Origin: Lumbricus rubellus
Taxonomy: Eukaryota; Annelida; Clitellata; Crassiclitellata; Lumbricidae
Length of the DNA stretch: 64,000 bases
Reading direction: 5' to 3'
Assembly: GCA_945859605.1 (NCBI GenBank)
Contig: OX243822.1
Coordinates: 27,155,998-27,219,997, forward strand
Both the position numbers and the translations under genes were made by a program. Shown here in pieces: positions 22,801 through 30,548 of this stretch (its first letter is position 1; each line of letters begins with the position of its first letter). The notes under the pieces are model-generated. The model was not told where the DNA came from. It made no database searches and saw nothing but the letters and a program-made list of their open reading frames with translations.

Positions 22801-24289
22801 CTTTGGTGGAACGAACTCCGTCTACAATGACAACCACGTCATGGTTGGTGGAGTGGAACCAGGACAGGTGAGGAAGAGGGGGAGGAAGAGGAGGAGGAGG
22901 GTGAGGAGGAGGAGGGCGATTGTTATGTCATCTCTTTTGTTGTATCGCTTTTGATATGATGAGAATGATCGAATCGGCATGTTATTCTTACCGTATATTT
23001 TCCTATCTTACTTATCTTACTTTCTTACCATATCTTTGCTTATCCTACCTTCTTAACTTATCTTTACTTATCTTACTTTCTTACCTTATATTTTCCTATC
23101 TTACTTATCTTACCATTTTACCTTATCTGTACTTGTCTTATCTTCTTACCTTTCCTTTGCTTACCTTTGCTTGCCTTATCCTTACTTACCTTGCCTTGAC
23201 CTACCTTGCCTTGACTTACCTGGGCTTCCCTTACCTTTACTTGCCTTGCCTTGGCTTACCTTGCCTTGACTTACCTGGACTTGCTTTACCTTTACTTACC
23301 TTGACTTGCCTTACTTTTACTTGCCATCTCTTACCTTGCCTTGCATGATACACACATAATTATGTATGTTTAGTGCATGAGATGTTTGGTTTTGATCTGC
23401 ACTGCTTTTAAGTAATTCTTATATTTTATTAGTTTTCGTATTTATTTTATGGTTTGTCAACTTTTGCTTCTTTGTTTTGTTTTATTTCATCTGACAATCA
23501 ATTTTTTTAATACTCGTATTGTAATAGTAGCATTGTAATATTGTGGCAGTACCGTAGTGATGATAATATTGTTGTTATGACGGTAGCAAATTTATAGTTT
23601 CATAACATTATTGCAGTTAATATGGTTTTGTTGAGTATTGTAACGCTGTTGTAGTGGTACATCTAGCATTGTAATATTGTTGTAAAGTGTGGCAGTGTTA
23701 TAATAGTAAAGATTGTATAGTGGTAGTGCTGAAATAGCAGTATGGTAATTTTATTTTAATAGTAGTTTGATATCAGCAGTCATAATAGTGACAACAGTAG
23801 TTATACAAATGAATTTGTTTTCCTTTTTTGTTTATAATTTTGTCTCTTTTTATTTTACGAAACCAGTTTCTGTTTGCGTATTGCATGTACTATATTTAGC
23901 AGTATGGTAATTTTATTTTAATAGTAATTTGATATTAGTATGATCAGCAATCGTAATAGTGACAACAGTAGTTAAACAAATGAACGAAATTTTCTTTTGT
24001 TTATAATTTCTGTCCATTTTTATTTTACGAAACCAGTTTCTGTTTTGCGTATTGCATGTCGTCGTCGTCCATCTTTTGTTTCTGTTTCTTTTTTGTTGTC
24101 GTAAAGGACGTTGTAGTCGTCGAAACTCACTTGCCACCCGCCTCTTCTGCGCTCGCTCCGAGCGACGACCAATGGCTCGTCGAAGTTGACGAAGATCGTC
24201 CAAAACTTACCTCGCTTCAGCTCGTTGTTGATGATGATGACGATGATGAAAACGAAGATGGCGATGATGTTAAGCTTTTACAAGCGTAG
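3152..24289 (+). CDS. SLC9A6/7/9: Organellar Na+/H+ exchanger, SLC9A6/7/9 (NHE6/7/9) type, 17 exons
   Basis: The exons join in frame: 3152-3407, 6385-6596, 8990-9067, 9550-9626, 10877-10974, 11852-11957, 12363-12495, 13501-13606, 13947-14035, 17935-18048, 18368-18479, 19274-19433, 19962-20013, 20628-20725, 21695-21803, 22694-22867, 24107-24289. They total 2157 nt (718 aa plus stop), near the 645-701 aa of human NHE6/9, and every junction is AG/GT with matching phase. Visible signatures are a membrane segment near residues 51-68 followed by [30 protein letters not shown] (237-241), the ion-binding FGESVLNDA (261-269, Asn267-Asp268), [18 protein letters not shown] and the IRVGV tail entry. The family swaps luminal H+ for Na+ or K+ in recycling and late endosomes and trans-Golgi. 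The ATG has a good context (A at -3, G at +4). The cytoplasmic tail ends in an Asp-rich stretch. Which vertebrate paralogue it matches cannot be decided by eye; invertebrates usually have one. Confidence 0.95.
4721..5451. mobile_element. MITE with about 30-bp inverted ends and internal 30-bp tandem repeats
   Basis: The left end starts ATGGCCAACAGCACAGACGT. The right end is its reverse complement, finishing CTGTTGGCCAT at 5451. Between them, 4897-5080 is a tandem array of about six 30-bp units built on CACATACGACATTTGTGCAG, which creates false cysteine-rich minus-strand ORFs. No perfect target duplication was found, so the superfamily is unassigned. Confidence 0.7.
6385..6596 (+). CDS. SLC9A6/7/9: NHE exon 2
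   Basis: Codes residues 86-156, starting [13 protein letters not shown] (second membrane segment) and running into the luminal loop with sequons NFT, NPT and NMS. Acceptor GTAG at 6381-6384; donor GTACTC at 6597. Confidence 0.93.
6780..6868 (+). repeat. CATC microsatellite, left flank
   Basis: Imperfect (CATC)n in NHE intron 2. It continues at 7100-7135 on the other side of the inserted element. Confidence 0.8.
6877..7099. mobile_element. hAT-like MITE, 223 bp
   Basis: Inverted ends CATGGGCGGGGAC and CAGTGGCGGAGAC agree at 10 of 13 positions. CATTCATC flanks both sides (6869-6876, 7100-7107), but the host is a CATC repeat, so the duplication is weaker evidence here. The interior is G/C-tract rich. 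Confidence 0.6.
7838..7970 (+). repeat. CA microsatellite
   Basis: (CA)n with CG and CTGTGA interruptions in NHE intron 2. Cysteine/valine ORFs on the minus strand here are artefacts. Confidence 0.95.
8488..8840 (+). repeat. TTG/TTA microsatellites around a dispersed repeat
   Basis: TTG and TTA tracts flank a unit at 8641-8760 that contains GTGATGAACAGTGAACGCCT. The same unit recurs at about 18832-18935 in NHE intron 11, with a small internal indel. Confidence 0.8.
8990..9067 (+). CDS. SLC9A6/7/9: NHE exon 3: [11 protein letters not shown] segment
   Basis: Codes residues 157-182, [18 protein letters not shown] then SAGYSMKR. This is the amiloride-binding and transport segment typical of NHE proteins. 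The donor is GTATGT. Confidence 0.95.
9550..9626 (+). CDS. SLC9A6/7/9: NHE exon 4
   Basis: Codes residues 183-208 ([17 protein letters not shown] and on). The donor GTCAAT is weak. A TTA microsatellite follows directly in the intron. Confidence 0.88.
9829..10419. mobile_element. Inverted-repeat element with GGACAAAATGGT repeat ends, 591 bp
   Basis: Each end is four tandem copies of a 14-15 bp unit (GGACAAAATGGTAGC/AC), in opposite orientation. The 8-bp direct repeat CATCTGTA lies at 9821-9828 and 10420-10427. The interior repeats an AATGGAAGCTGGATTGA-type motif in both orientations. The GGT start is unlike hAT, so the superfamily is unassigned. Confidence 0.82.
10741..10863 (+). repeat. GTTGCCATGGTGA array with X-box-like palindromes
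   Basis: A degenerate tandem array of GTTGYCATGGTGA in NHE intron 4, just before exon 5. GTTGCCATGGTGAC at 10766-10779 resembles the RFX X-box. It may be only a satellite. Confidence 0.6.
10877..10974 (+). CDS. SLC9A6/7/9: NHE exon 5: ATDP motif
   Basis: Codes residues 208-240 and ends in GAIISATDP, the unwound TM4 ion-path motif of cation/proton antiporters. The donor is GTCCTA, less usual but phase-consistent with exon 6. Confidence 0.93.
11043..11300 (-). repeat. Dispersed repeat of the GCGCTATATAAA-tail family
   Basis: Begins with a reversed tail (ATTTATATAGTGCCCCTTCA) and AGAGGCGCTCCC. The following segment (CTTATTCCAGAAAGAGGGAC) matches the body of this widespread animal repeat. Confidence 0.55.
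11520..11729 (+). mobile_element. tRNA-derived SINE, family 1, full length
   Basis: The head has tRNA-like promoter boxes: A box GTGGTGTAGTGGTGGCG, B box GGTTCGAATCC. The body runs through GACCTTGGGCAAGT and AGCGCCTCTGAGTAG to the tail GGGGCGCTATAACAAGTGCA. It splits a degenerate TGTTAACATGTTACACAG-type array in NHE intron 5. Confidence 0.88.
11852..11957 (+). CDS. SLC9A6/7/9: NHE exon 6: catalytic FGESVLNDA
   Basis: Codes residues 241-276. FGESVLNDA carries the Asn-Asp pair (267-268) that binds the transported ion in electroneutral exchangers. Confidence 0.95.
12363..12495 (+). CDS. SLC9A6/7/9: NHE exon 7
   Basis: Codes residues 276-320: the loop [11 protein letters not shown], then a glycine-rich membrane segment ending [15 protein letters not shown] microsatellite starts about 12 bases past the GTAAAT donor, so long low-complexity ORFs over this exon are artefacts. 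Confidence 0.92.
12507..12694 (+). repeat. CAT/CGT microsatellite
   Basis: A trinucleotide tract starting directly after the exon 7 donor. His- and Ser-rich ORFs here are artefacts. Confidence 0.95.
13033..13190 (-). mobile_element. SINE family 1, 5'-truncated copy
   Basis: Reverse-strand tail (GCACTTGTTATAGCGCCC) and body; the tRNA-like head is missing. Confidence 0.8.
13501..13606 (+). CDS. SLC9A6/7/9: NHE exon 8
   Basis: Codes residues 321-355, including [20 protein letters not shown] and [10 protein letters not shown], matching the FPLLETALF region of NHE6/9. Confidence 0.94.
13650..13874 (+). mobile_element. SINE family 1, full length
   Basis: The head GGGGCGCGGTGGTGTAGTGG has a small insertion before the B box (GGCTCGAATCC). 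The tail is GCGCTATAACAGGTGC. It lies 43 bases downstream of exon 8. Confidence 0.88.
13947..14035 (+). CDS. SLC9A6/7/9: NHE exon 9: [10 protein letters not shown]
   Basis: Codes residues 356-385. [20 protein letters not shown] is nearly invariant in the NHE6/7/9 subgroup and separates it from plasma-membrane NHEs. Confidence 0.96.
15088..16469. mobile_element. Inner copy of the same hAT-like element, 1382 bp
   Basis: Has the same 16-bp ends as the outer copy. The 8-bp duplication GGTTCAAC lies at 15080-15087 and 16470-16477. It reads almost identically to the outer copy; I saw one clear substitution (ACTATTATAA against ACTAGTATAA) plus G-tract length changes. A recent insertion. Confidence 0.93.
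15396..15611. mobile_element. Short hAT-like MITE nested in the inner copy, 216 bp
   Basis: Inverted ends CAGGGTGAGAATTG and CAGTATGAGAATTG, with duplication TATATAGG at 15388-15395 and 15612-15619. The outer copy holds the same MITE, cut in two (15048-15087 and 16478-16650), with the same TATATAGG flanks. Confidence 0.88.
17935..18048 (+). CDS. SLC9A6/7/9: NHE exon 10
   Basis: Codes residues 386-423 ([20 protein letters not shown] and on). It follows the 3.9 kb intron that holds the self-nested hAT-like element. Confidence 0.94.
18060..18225 (+). repeat. CAT/CGT microsatellite
   Basis: Trinucleotide tract just after exon 10. Confidence 0.9.
18368..18479 (+). CDS. SLC9A6/7/9: NHE exon 11
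   Basis: Codes residues 424-460: [20 protein letters not shown], then the FQHLMMFSG turn leading to GLRGAMAF. Confidence 0.94.
18832..18935 (+). repeat. Second copy of the dispersed repeat at 8641
   Basis: Matches 8641-8760 almost base for base from ACCATCATTTATTTCCGTTT to TGTTTCCCACAACT, and is likewise embedded in TTA tracts. Confidence 0.8.
19274..19433 (+). CDS. SLC9A6/7/9: NHE exon 12: [10 protein letters not shown]
   Basis: Codes residues 461-513. [13 protein letters not shown] is the conserved TM11 segment. The exon ends in the last membrane segment and [10 protein letters not shown]. Confidence 0.95.
19736..19885 (+). repeat. TCTG microsatellite
   Basis: (TCTG)n-type tract in NHE intron 12, upstream of the short exon 13. 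Confidence 0.9.
19962..20013 (+). CDS. SLC9A6/7/9: NHE exon 13: short tail exon
   Basis: A 52-nt exon coding residues 514-531 ([17 protein letters not shown]). It restores the frame between exons 12 and 14; joining 12 to 14 directly hits a stop. IRVGV matches the start of the NHE6/9 cytoplasmic tail. Confidence 0.87.
20220..20627 (+). repeat. Degenerate 24-bp repeat array
   Basis: Units of the type ACATGTTGCATAGTTTATGT run up to the exon 14 acceptor. Related units lie at 11310-11400 and 11760-11820. Confidence 0.75.
20628..20725 (+). CDS. SLC9A6/7/9: NHE exon 14
   Basis: Codes residues 532-563 and ends [13 protein letters not shown], the tail element conserved as FRMWYNFD in NHE6. The upstream intron is a degenerate array of ACATGTTGCATAGTTTATGT-type units. 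Confidence 0.9.
21119..21165 (-). mobile_element. SINE family 1 tail fragment
   Basis: Only the reverse-strand tail TATGTGCACTTGTTATAGCA and a few following bases remain. Confidence 0.6.
21233..21466 (+). mobile_element. tRNA-derived SINE, family 2
   Basis: The head resembles a tRNA (TAGAGTAATGGTTAACACGC, B box GGTTCGAGCCC). The body is unrelated to family 1 and ends GCAGGCGTTTCAATAAAG followed by TTA repeats. It sits in a CATC tract in NHE intron 14. Confidence 0.82.
21695..21803 (+). CDS. SLC9A6/7/9: NHE exon 15
   Basis: Codes residues 564-600: [20 protein letters not shown] and then [13 protein letters not shown], matching the KPLLTHSGPPLT tail block of NHE6/9. Confidence 0.94.
21830..22230 (+). 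repeat. CTGT microsatellite
   Basis: Long imperfect (CTGT)n tract starting about 25 bases after the exon 15 donor. Confidence 0.9.
22694..22867 (+). CDS. SLC9A6/7/9: NHE exon 16: variable tail
   Basis: Codes residues 601-658: acidic [20 protein letters not shown], matching the DSD-LNYGD block of NHE6, then poorly conserved residues. The donor is GTGAGG. Confidence 0.88.
22985..23345 (+). repeat. TTACCTTGCC-type low-complexity array
   Basis: Degenerate pentamer-like repeats (CTTACCTTGC, TTATCTTACTT) in NHE intron 16. A similar tract occurs at 26280-26510. Confidence 0.8.
23736..24058 (+). repeat. 162-bp direct tandem duplication before the last NHE exon
   Basis: AGCAGTATGGTAATTTTATT begins both copies, at about 23736 and 23898. 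They stay similar through CGAAACCAGTTTCTGTTT, with small indels. The second copy ends just before the exon 17 acceptor tract. Confidence 0.85.
24107..24289 (+). CDS. SLC9A6/7/9: NHE exon 17: Asp-rich end and stop
   Basis: Codes residues 659-718 and the TAG stop at 24287. It is poorly conserved and ends with a GAT-repeat-encoded run of Asp and Glu. The frame continues exon 16 (phase 0) across acceptor TAAAG. A different last exon cannot be excluded. Confidence 0.78.
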   Translation, partial: DVVVVETHLPPASSALAPSDDQWLVEVDEDRPKLTSLQLVVDDDDDDENEDGDDVKLLQA

Positions 24290-24370
24290 ACTCGCCGCCA
24301 GGAATAGAGGATTCATTGCTATGGCGGTCACTGGGTGGCGTATTCAGCGAATCGTCAATGATTATAATTA

Positions 24371-24767
24371 TGTGACCCGTCATAACAAAATGAGTCGCTA
24401 GGCCATTTTTGAGTATTTTGAGTTATGTATTCCACTTTACTCCATGTAAAATATCCTTCAAAATGAGCCATTACGCATCAAAATCGACCAAGTGCTCGTG
24501 GAGTTATGAAATTTTTATTCGATCGACCTGCCTAACAGAAAATGTTGGGGAAACGTGATTTTCTGAATTTTTTTATAAGTTTTAAATCTTATCGATCATT
24601 TAGTCTGCACAATTAGCATGTTAAAAACAGCAAAATAAAGTCAGTTTTAATATTTTATTGAGACATTATATATTGTAGATTCCAAAATGGAAAAATCAAT
24701 CATTTGAAGTGTGAACACCCATTCTGTATTGTTTGACTTCCAACTCATTTTGTTATGATGGGTCACA
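24371..24767. mobile_element. TA-flanked palindromic MITE, 397 bp
   Basis: The ends read TGTGACCCGTCATAACAAAA and the reverse complement of TGTGACCCATCATAACAAAA; the inverted match covers about 28 bases with one difference. TA lies on both sides, which fits the Tc1/mariner group. It begins 82 bases after the NHE stop, so it is probably in the 3' UTR. Confidence 0.82.
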
Positions 24768-25204
24768 TATATCAATTGTTGATTCGAATGCTGTACTGAT
24801 CACGAAATATTCAGACACGATACTGTTGTGATACAGTTTTTTTTACCAGAGGTTCAATTGGCGATGCGTCGGTTGCTAAGTGTCCTCGTAATATTGTATA
24901 ATTAATTCACTTGCATTGTCTGTAAAAATTAATGTCCAGGGTTAAATGCGATCTTCATTTGCCAATTTCGTGTGATTCGATCGTCTGTGTATAAGTTGGT
25001 TCTTGCGGTTTTTTAGGTGCCATAGAAATCTTGAAATTGTGATGACAATACGTTTTGAGAACTGCTCAATCATGAATATATTTAGATTGTGCTTCAACAG
25101 TGAAATTCTTGGTTTGCATGACCTGTGTTGCAGTCGATAAATACTGGTTCGCTGGCTCTTCTAATTTTCTGTTGAACATGGCTTTGCCACCGAGACATTC
25201 GCGT

Positions 25205-25560
25205 ATTGCTGAGCGATGAGGTTATGTTAAATTTATGAAGTAGTGATGCAATTGTGTTAAATTTATGCTGTAGAGCGATGCAATTATGTTAAATTTACCC
25301 TGCAGTGATGCAATTGCGTTAAATTCATGCTGCATTAAATTTATGCTATAGAGCAATTACCGGTATGTTAAATTTGCAGTGTAGTGATGTAATTGCGTTA
25401 AATTTATGCTGCGTTAAATTTATGCTGTAGATTGCTGCAATTATGTTAAATTTACGCTGTGATGATTCAATTGTGTTAAATTTACACTTTAATGACACAA
25501 TTACATAAAACTTACGCTGTATAATGATGCAGTTACGTTCGATTACGCTGTAGCAAATGG
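25205..25560 (+). repeat. Degenerate minisatellite GATGCAATTRTGTTAAATTT
   Basis: About nine imperfect units of TGATGCAATTGTGTTAAATT with variable spacers, in the NHE 3' flank. Confidence 0.75.
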
Positions 25561-26887
25561 GAAGCTTGTGACATTGTACTTGAATTCCTCTCTCTGTGAG
25601 TGCTGTTCACTGGTTTTGTTCTAGGAGTGGCTCTATATAAATGTTCGAGTGCTATTACAGCAAATCAATTTGAGGATTTCCATTGGGTATATTCACAGAG
25701 CATGGGTCAGTTTTGGAAGTTGAGTTTCTTTGTGTTTACAAAATTTTGGCCACCTAAATACACCGATGATTACAGCTCTGCAGTATTTTCATCTGGAAAT
25801 TTTTCCCCACACAGCAATGTTTTTTTAGGCAAATGTATGATAATATCTGTGCTGATCAGCTGTATATGTTTTTACCTTAGATATGTCGTCGAAATGATAA
25901 ATATTTTCCAATTAGTTTACTTGTCTTTAAAAAAAAGAGTGAATTGTGATACAAATGAACGTCTGGTAAATTTTGAGAACGGTTTTGATAATTTTTGATA
26001 ATTAATTTGCCAAGAATCTCGTTTCGTTGAGATGGTGAAAGAGTTGTGCTTTCGTGACATAAGTTGACATGACGCGTGTCGTAGTGTGACATATTGCGAC
26101 GTCTGAGAGCGACTTGTGTCAATGTGGTGCTGTGTACGGTAGTGTCAGACATTTGCTTCTAGATATGATTGTCGTTTTTATAATTGATGAGAATTATTAT
26201 TATTAATACTCCGCATTAATCGTTTTATTATTTTATTAGATTTTATCAATTTACTCAATACTAATTTTAGTAATACTAACATTCTAATCGTGCCTTCATA
26301 TCTTGCTTTGTCTTTTCTTTTAATTTACCTTATAAGTTATCTTACCTTTCTACCTTTTCTTATGATAATTTACCTTAATAAGTTATCTTACCTTCTTATT
26401 TTACTTTTCCTTGCCATTCTTCACCGTAGTACGTTTTCTTATCTTCATACCTTATTTTTCTTGCCATTCTTTTCCTTAATATGTTATCTTACCTTCTTAT
26501 CTATATTAACCTCAGTTGTTTTATTACGTTAATCAAGAATATTACTAACACTCTCTTGTCTGCAGGTTTTTCGCTTAAGCATTTCTGAATACTTTGGTAA
26601 ACTGGAATGTCACTCAGTCTGGGTCTGATTTCGTTCTCTATTTTGCGGCAATGCTTGACGTTGTAATCGAGAAGATCTTTTTTATATTTTTTCTCAATTG
26701 TTGTATCGGGTAACCATTTTATTCTTCCTGTTTCTTTGGCATGTGCTTACATTTCGGTCTTCTTTTATTTGTTTTTATGTCTTGTTTAGTTGCTCTTGTG
26801 TCTTTTGTTGTTTATTATTGTTATTATTATTATTAGTAGTCGTATTATTACTATTATTTTAATAATTACTATTTTTTTAATAATTAC

Positions 26888-26933
<46 letters not shown>

Positions 26934-27681
26934 GCAGATATTTTTAATCGAGCTCATGGTCAGACAAATTCAAATCCTTTGCATCCTCTCTGTCTCTATC
27001 TGTCTTCCTGCCTGTCTGACTGTCTGTGTGTGCCTGTCTGTCTGGCAACATAATTTAGATCTTCTCCACTCGATGTCTCCTGACAACCACTCTGACATGA
27101 CACAGCCCTTGTGAATAAACTCGTGCCCTGCTCTCTGCTTGCAAGCAGAACTTAAAAAAATTTAGATTACAATTATGGCTTACGATTCTGATTTTTTAAA
27201 ATAGATTTTCTCATATTTGTAAATATGATTTTTGCTCCTGGTTAAGTTTTCCACAAAATATTTTTTTATTGTGCATATCATTACGATAACTTGTCCAGTG
27301 TTTAAAACTACTGTGCCAAATGAAGGCGGTAGTATGATATCAAAATAATAATAATAAAAGAAGATATATATATATATATATATATATATATCTATATATA
27401 TATATAAACGAAGAAATGTATGACATTTATCGAGGCTTAGGTGATACCCTGTTAAATGTAGTAGCAGCTTAAGAAAATTACATAGGGAATAAGATGCAAA
27501 GTTAAGGACCTGAATTTGTGCAGTGAAAATACAAACTTACGCTGTTGGTTTTTTAATCACTCTGAAATGTGGACTTGAACTTTTTTTTATCGCTGCATAC
27601 GATAACTGCATTCTTACATTGAGGTTGTGTAAAGTAAATGTGTTTTGATTGCTCTGGACTTTTTTCATTGGATCGTGGAGC
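25561..27681 (+). other. Probable NHE 3' UTR, otherwise featureless
   Basis: AT-rich sequence with a (TTA)n tract at 26818-26936 and a (TA)n tract at 27366-27408. Open frames here lack splice support or family resemblance. Confidence 0.4.
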
Positions 27682-27687
27682 AATAAA
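27682..27687 (+). terminator. Candidate poly(A) signal of the NHE gene
   Basis: AATAAA is followed about 40-65 bases later by a GT-rich stretch (TGTGTAGTGTGTGG), the usual downstream element. This implies a 3' UTR of about 3.4 kb. An earlier AATAAA at 27113-27118 is an alternative. Confidence 0.45.
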
Positions 27688-28315
27688 GATGCATGTTAAA
27701 CATTATTGTATATATCTTATCTTTTGTTGATTCCTGTGTAGTGTGTGGTTTTTATACTGTATCGTATTGTATACAAGAATTTATGAAGCGCCTCTTGCAT
27801 TACTAGCTATTCAGAGGCATTCTCAGCGTGACAGCCTCGAGCAAATAAGAAATAATGAGATTTTTTGCTACTTTTGATACCCACACAAAGTAACTTTGGA
27901 GGAGTAATTTTTTTGGACCACTGTGTAATTTGCCATGGAATTCTTTCTTCTTTAGCGTCGTTCGGATTTTGTCTTGCCAACACGCGTCCGGATCCAAGGA
28001 CTCAGCGGAGCACCAGTGTAGCAACTGGACGCAACTCAGCGGGTCACCAGTGTAGTGAAGACAACTGTAGTGGCGCCACCTACAAGTACAGACTCGACCA
28101 AGCAAAGATGGGTCGTGGATCCAATTTACTTGCAATTGTTTTTGTTTTGTTTTGCTTCGGGGTGTAGCCAGTTTATTGCAGTAATGTAACGCGTATAATG
28201 TCTCGTTGCGTTTGTAAAGGTTTTTTGTCTGATATTGGCAGACACTTCCAGCTATGTTCCGCTCTTGATTAATGTTGTGGCCCAAGCATGAACATCCGTG
28301 GCTTGTTGGTATGAC

Positions 28316-28550
28316 AGTGGAGGTGTGGTAGTTGTTGCTATGGTGACGGTTGCTATGGTCGCTGTTGCTATGGCAATCGTTGTCATGGTAATTGTTGCTC
28401 TAGTAATTATTAGTTGTGACGATAGGTTAGATAGATGCTGCTCTGGTAATATTTTTGTGAAAGGTAAGGTAATGGTTGCTGTGGTAATTGTTGCTATGGT
28501 AACGAAAGGCCAGGTGCTGTTGTCATGGTGATGGTTGCTATGATCATGTT
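28316..28550 (+). repeat. GTTGCTATGGTAAY array with X-box-like palindromes
   Basis: About twelve imperfect units. GTTGCTATGGTAAC at 28490-28503 is a perfect palindromic match to the RFX X-box shape, and GTTGCTATGGTGAC lies at 28333-28346. Similar to the array at 10741. Confidence 0.6.
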
Positions 28551-28589
28551 ATTATCAATCGTCCACAAATTGTTGTTGTATTGGAGAAG

Positions 28590-28760
28590 AAGGAAATCAG
28601 AGAAAGAGAGTGATACATAGACAGACAGAGACAGGGAAAGACAGACAGACAGAGACAGACAGAGAAACAGAGAAAGAGACAGAAAGACAGAGATAAAGAA
28701 AGACACATAGAAAGACAAAGAAACAGACAAACAGACAGAGAGATAAACAGAATAGTGGAG
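28590..28760 (-). repeat. CAGA microsatellite
   Basis: (GACA)n-type tract; the minus-strand Ser/Cys/Leu ORFs are artefacts. Confidence 0.9.
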
Positions 28761-28918
28761 GGAGGACAAGAAGAGAATGAAGATGCGAGACACACAGATA
28801 AAAGAGGAAGAAATGCAGAAGAGAAAGAAATTTGGGAAGCAGGCAACATATATTGATGTGTACGAGAATGAGGGAAGATGAAGAAAAGTAGGTGACACAC
28901 AAGAATACATGGGAATTT

Positions 28919-29212
28919 ATGGGCGGAGTTTGGTTTCCGTTCTTGGGGGGGGGGGCTAAAAAACTTTGGCTTTGGTTGGGGACTTAGCCCAGATCGAACA
29001 GCGTCGGAAAAAAATTGTTTTGCGCCCAAAATAGTTGATGACCTTTTTAGTCATTGGGTTGAAGTTTGTTTCGTTCGTGAAAAAGCCATTTTGTCAAAAA
29101 AGTTCGACTCTTGGGGGGTAACCCCGGTAAAATATACCATTTCCATGGTAGAAAATATTAATCTGGGCCTTCTTTGGGGGGGGGGCCTAGCCTCTCCCTA
29201 GCACCTGATAAA
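28919..29212. mobile_element. Probable inverted-repeat MITE, about 290 bp
   Basis: ATGGGCGGAGTTT at the left faces AAACTCCGCCCAT at the right, with G-tracts inside both ends. The flanks (TGGGAATT and TGTGGAAAT) are similar but not identical. Confidence 0.5.
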
Positions 29213-29225
29213 CTCCGCCCATGTG

Positions 29226-30540
29226 GAAATCAGACAGACAGACCAGCTAATTAAGTGCAAGGGAGACAGAGAAGATAGCAAATGCTGTGACGAAATTCTA
29301 AACATCTCTGCAACATTCCACTTACAATAAATTATTTAAGTATTAGTTAAGTTCAATCATGTTTTGAAATGAAACTTACCGGTATTTAAACTAACTCGTG
29401 TTTTTATTCCTCCAGCAAAAATTTCACAATGACTGACTACTCCGGCCGCCACGGACTGGTTTAGTTGAATTTAAACTTACTGTTAAGTAGTTATTGTTTT
29501 GTGTTCGTAACAAATCAATTATGTTAATTAGTAATTAATGTTAACTAGTTAAATGGTGTGAATAGCTTCATTGGTTTGATATTAATTAATGGAGAGTGTT
29601 ACTTATCAATTAACAGCATTAATTTTTAATTATTTTCGTGTGAATAGCTGTTTAATAATGTTAATTGCTGCGTACATTGCTTATCATGATGGCGTTAGTT
29701 ATTCGTTAATTGGTAAATTGTTAATTAACTGTGTTAATTAGTGATTAATTAAGTATGTTTCTTGTTGATGAGCGTGTACAAAACTGTACATCTATGTTTC
29801 TGACCAGTTTTTCTTTGAGTAATAACAATTTTTATTGTATGCAAGATTTTAATTTGTGTGATGCTTGGAGAATTTATGCAGATATTATAAGAAACTTACC
29901 AATTATAATTATAGAATGATTTGAAATGTATTTATTTTTATTGGTAAATGCCCCTCTACCCTATTAGAAATACTGCCATGGAGGTTTGATCAGACCTTGG
30001 CATTTTAATGGGTGCAGTGCTCTCAAGACCTTAGCCAGGATTTGATTGGGGGGTGTTACTTTGGCGCAGAATTTCTGAGGACCTTTCGTCCAAATTTATC
30101 ACAACCTTTTTTAGTCATCGAAAACGGCTTTCGTACCATTTTTCGCCTAATTTCATGTTTAAAAAAAATTACATGCTAGTGAATGCATTCTAATATTTGT
30201 TTGTTTTTTTATTAAATTTTCGGTTTGTGCTTTTTATGGTTTTATTTCATTTCGCGGTTTTTACACCATGTGCTAGTAAATGCATTGCATTTTTTTACAT
30301 TTTCCATCGGGGGGGTGTTCAAATACCCAAAACACCCCCCCCAGCTACGGTGTTGAATGCTCTGTGTATTATGACTTTTGGCCACAGCTGGCTTGTTTAC
30401 ATCTAATGTGGATTTATGTTCTCATAGTAAGTACCGTATACTTATTGAAAACACTGAAATAGTAGGCCTACAGCAGTTTTCTTAAGATGACAGCTTAAAA
30501 TGCTGCCATTGCATTGTGAAAATTGAAAAAATCTGATGGG
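29226..30540. other. Intergenic DNA, no gene seen
   Basis: AT-rich with many TTAAT strings. At 30028-30352 a possible degraded inverted-repeat element runs from TTAGCCAGGATTTGA to CCCAGCTACGG; a similar right end recurs at about 7525-7565. Confidence 0.4.
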
Positions 30541-30548
30541 ATGGGCAA

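Noticed and set aside
27865..28167. 100-codon open frame in the intergenic region
   Set aside because: Begins in a GCGCTATATAAA-tail repeat region, with no domain, splice support or codon pattern like the real exons.
29416..29465. Alternative last exon of the NHE gene after acceptor TCCTCCAG
   Set aside because: In phase it adds only QKFHND before a stop, with no family support, and it lies beyond the likely poly(A) site.
30028..30352. Inverted-repeat element TTAGCCAGG ... CCAGCTACGG
   Set aside because: Ends match at only about 8 of 11 positions and the flanks show no target duplication.
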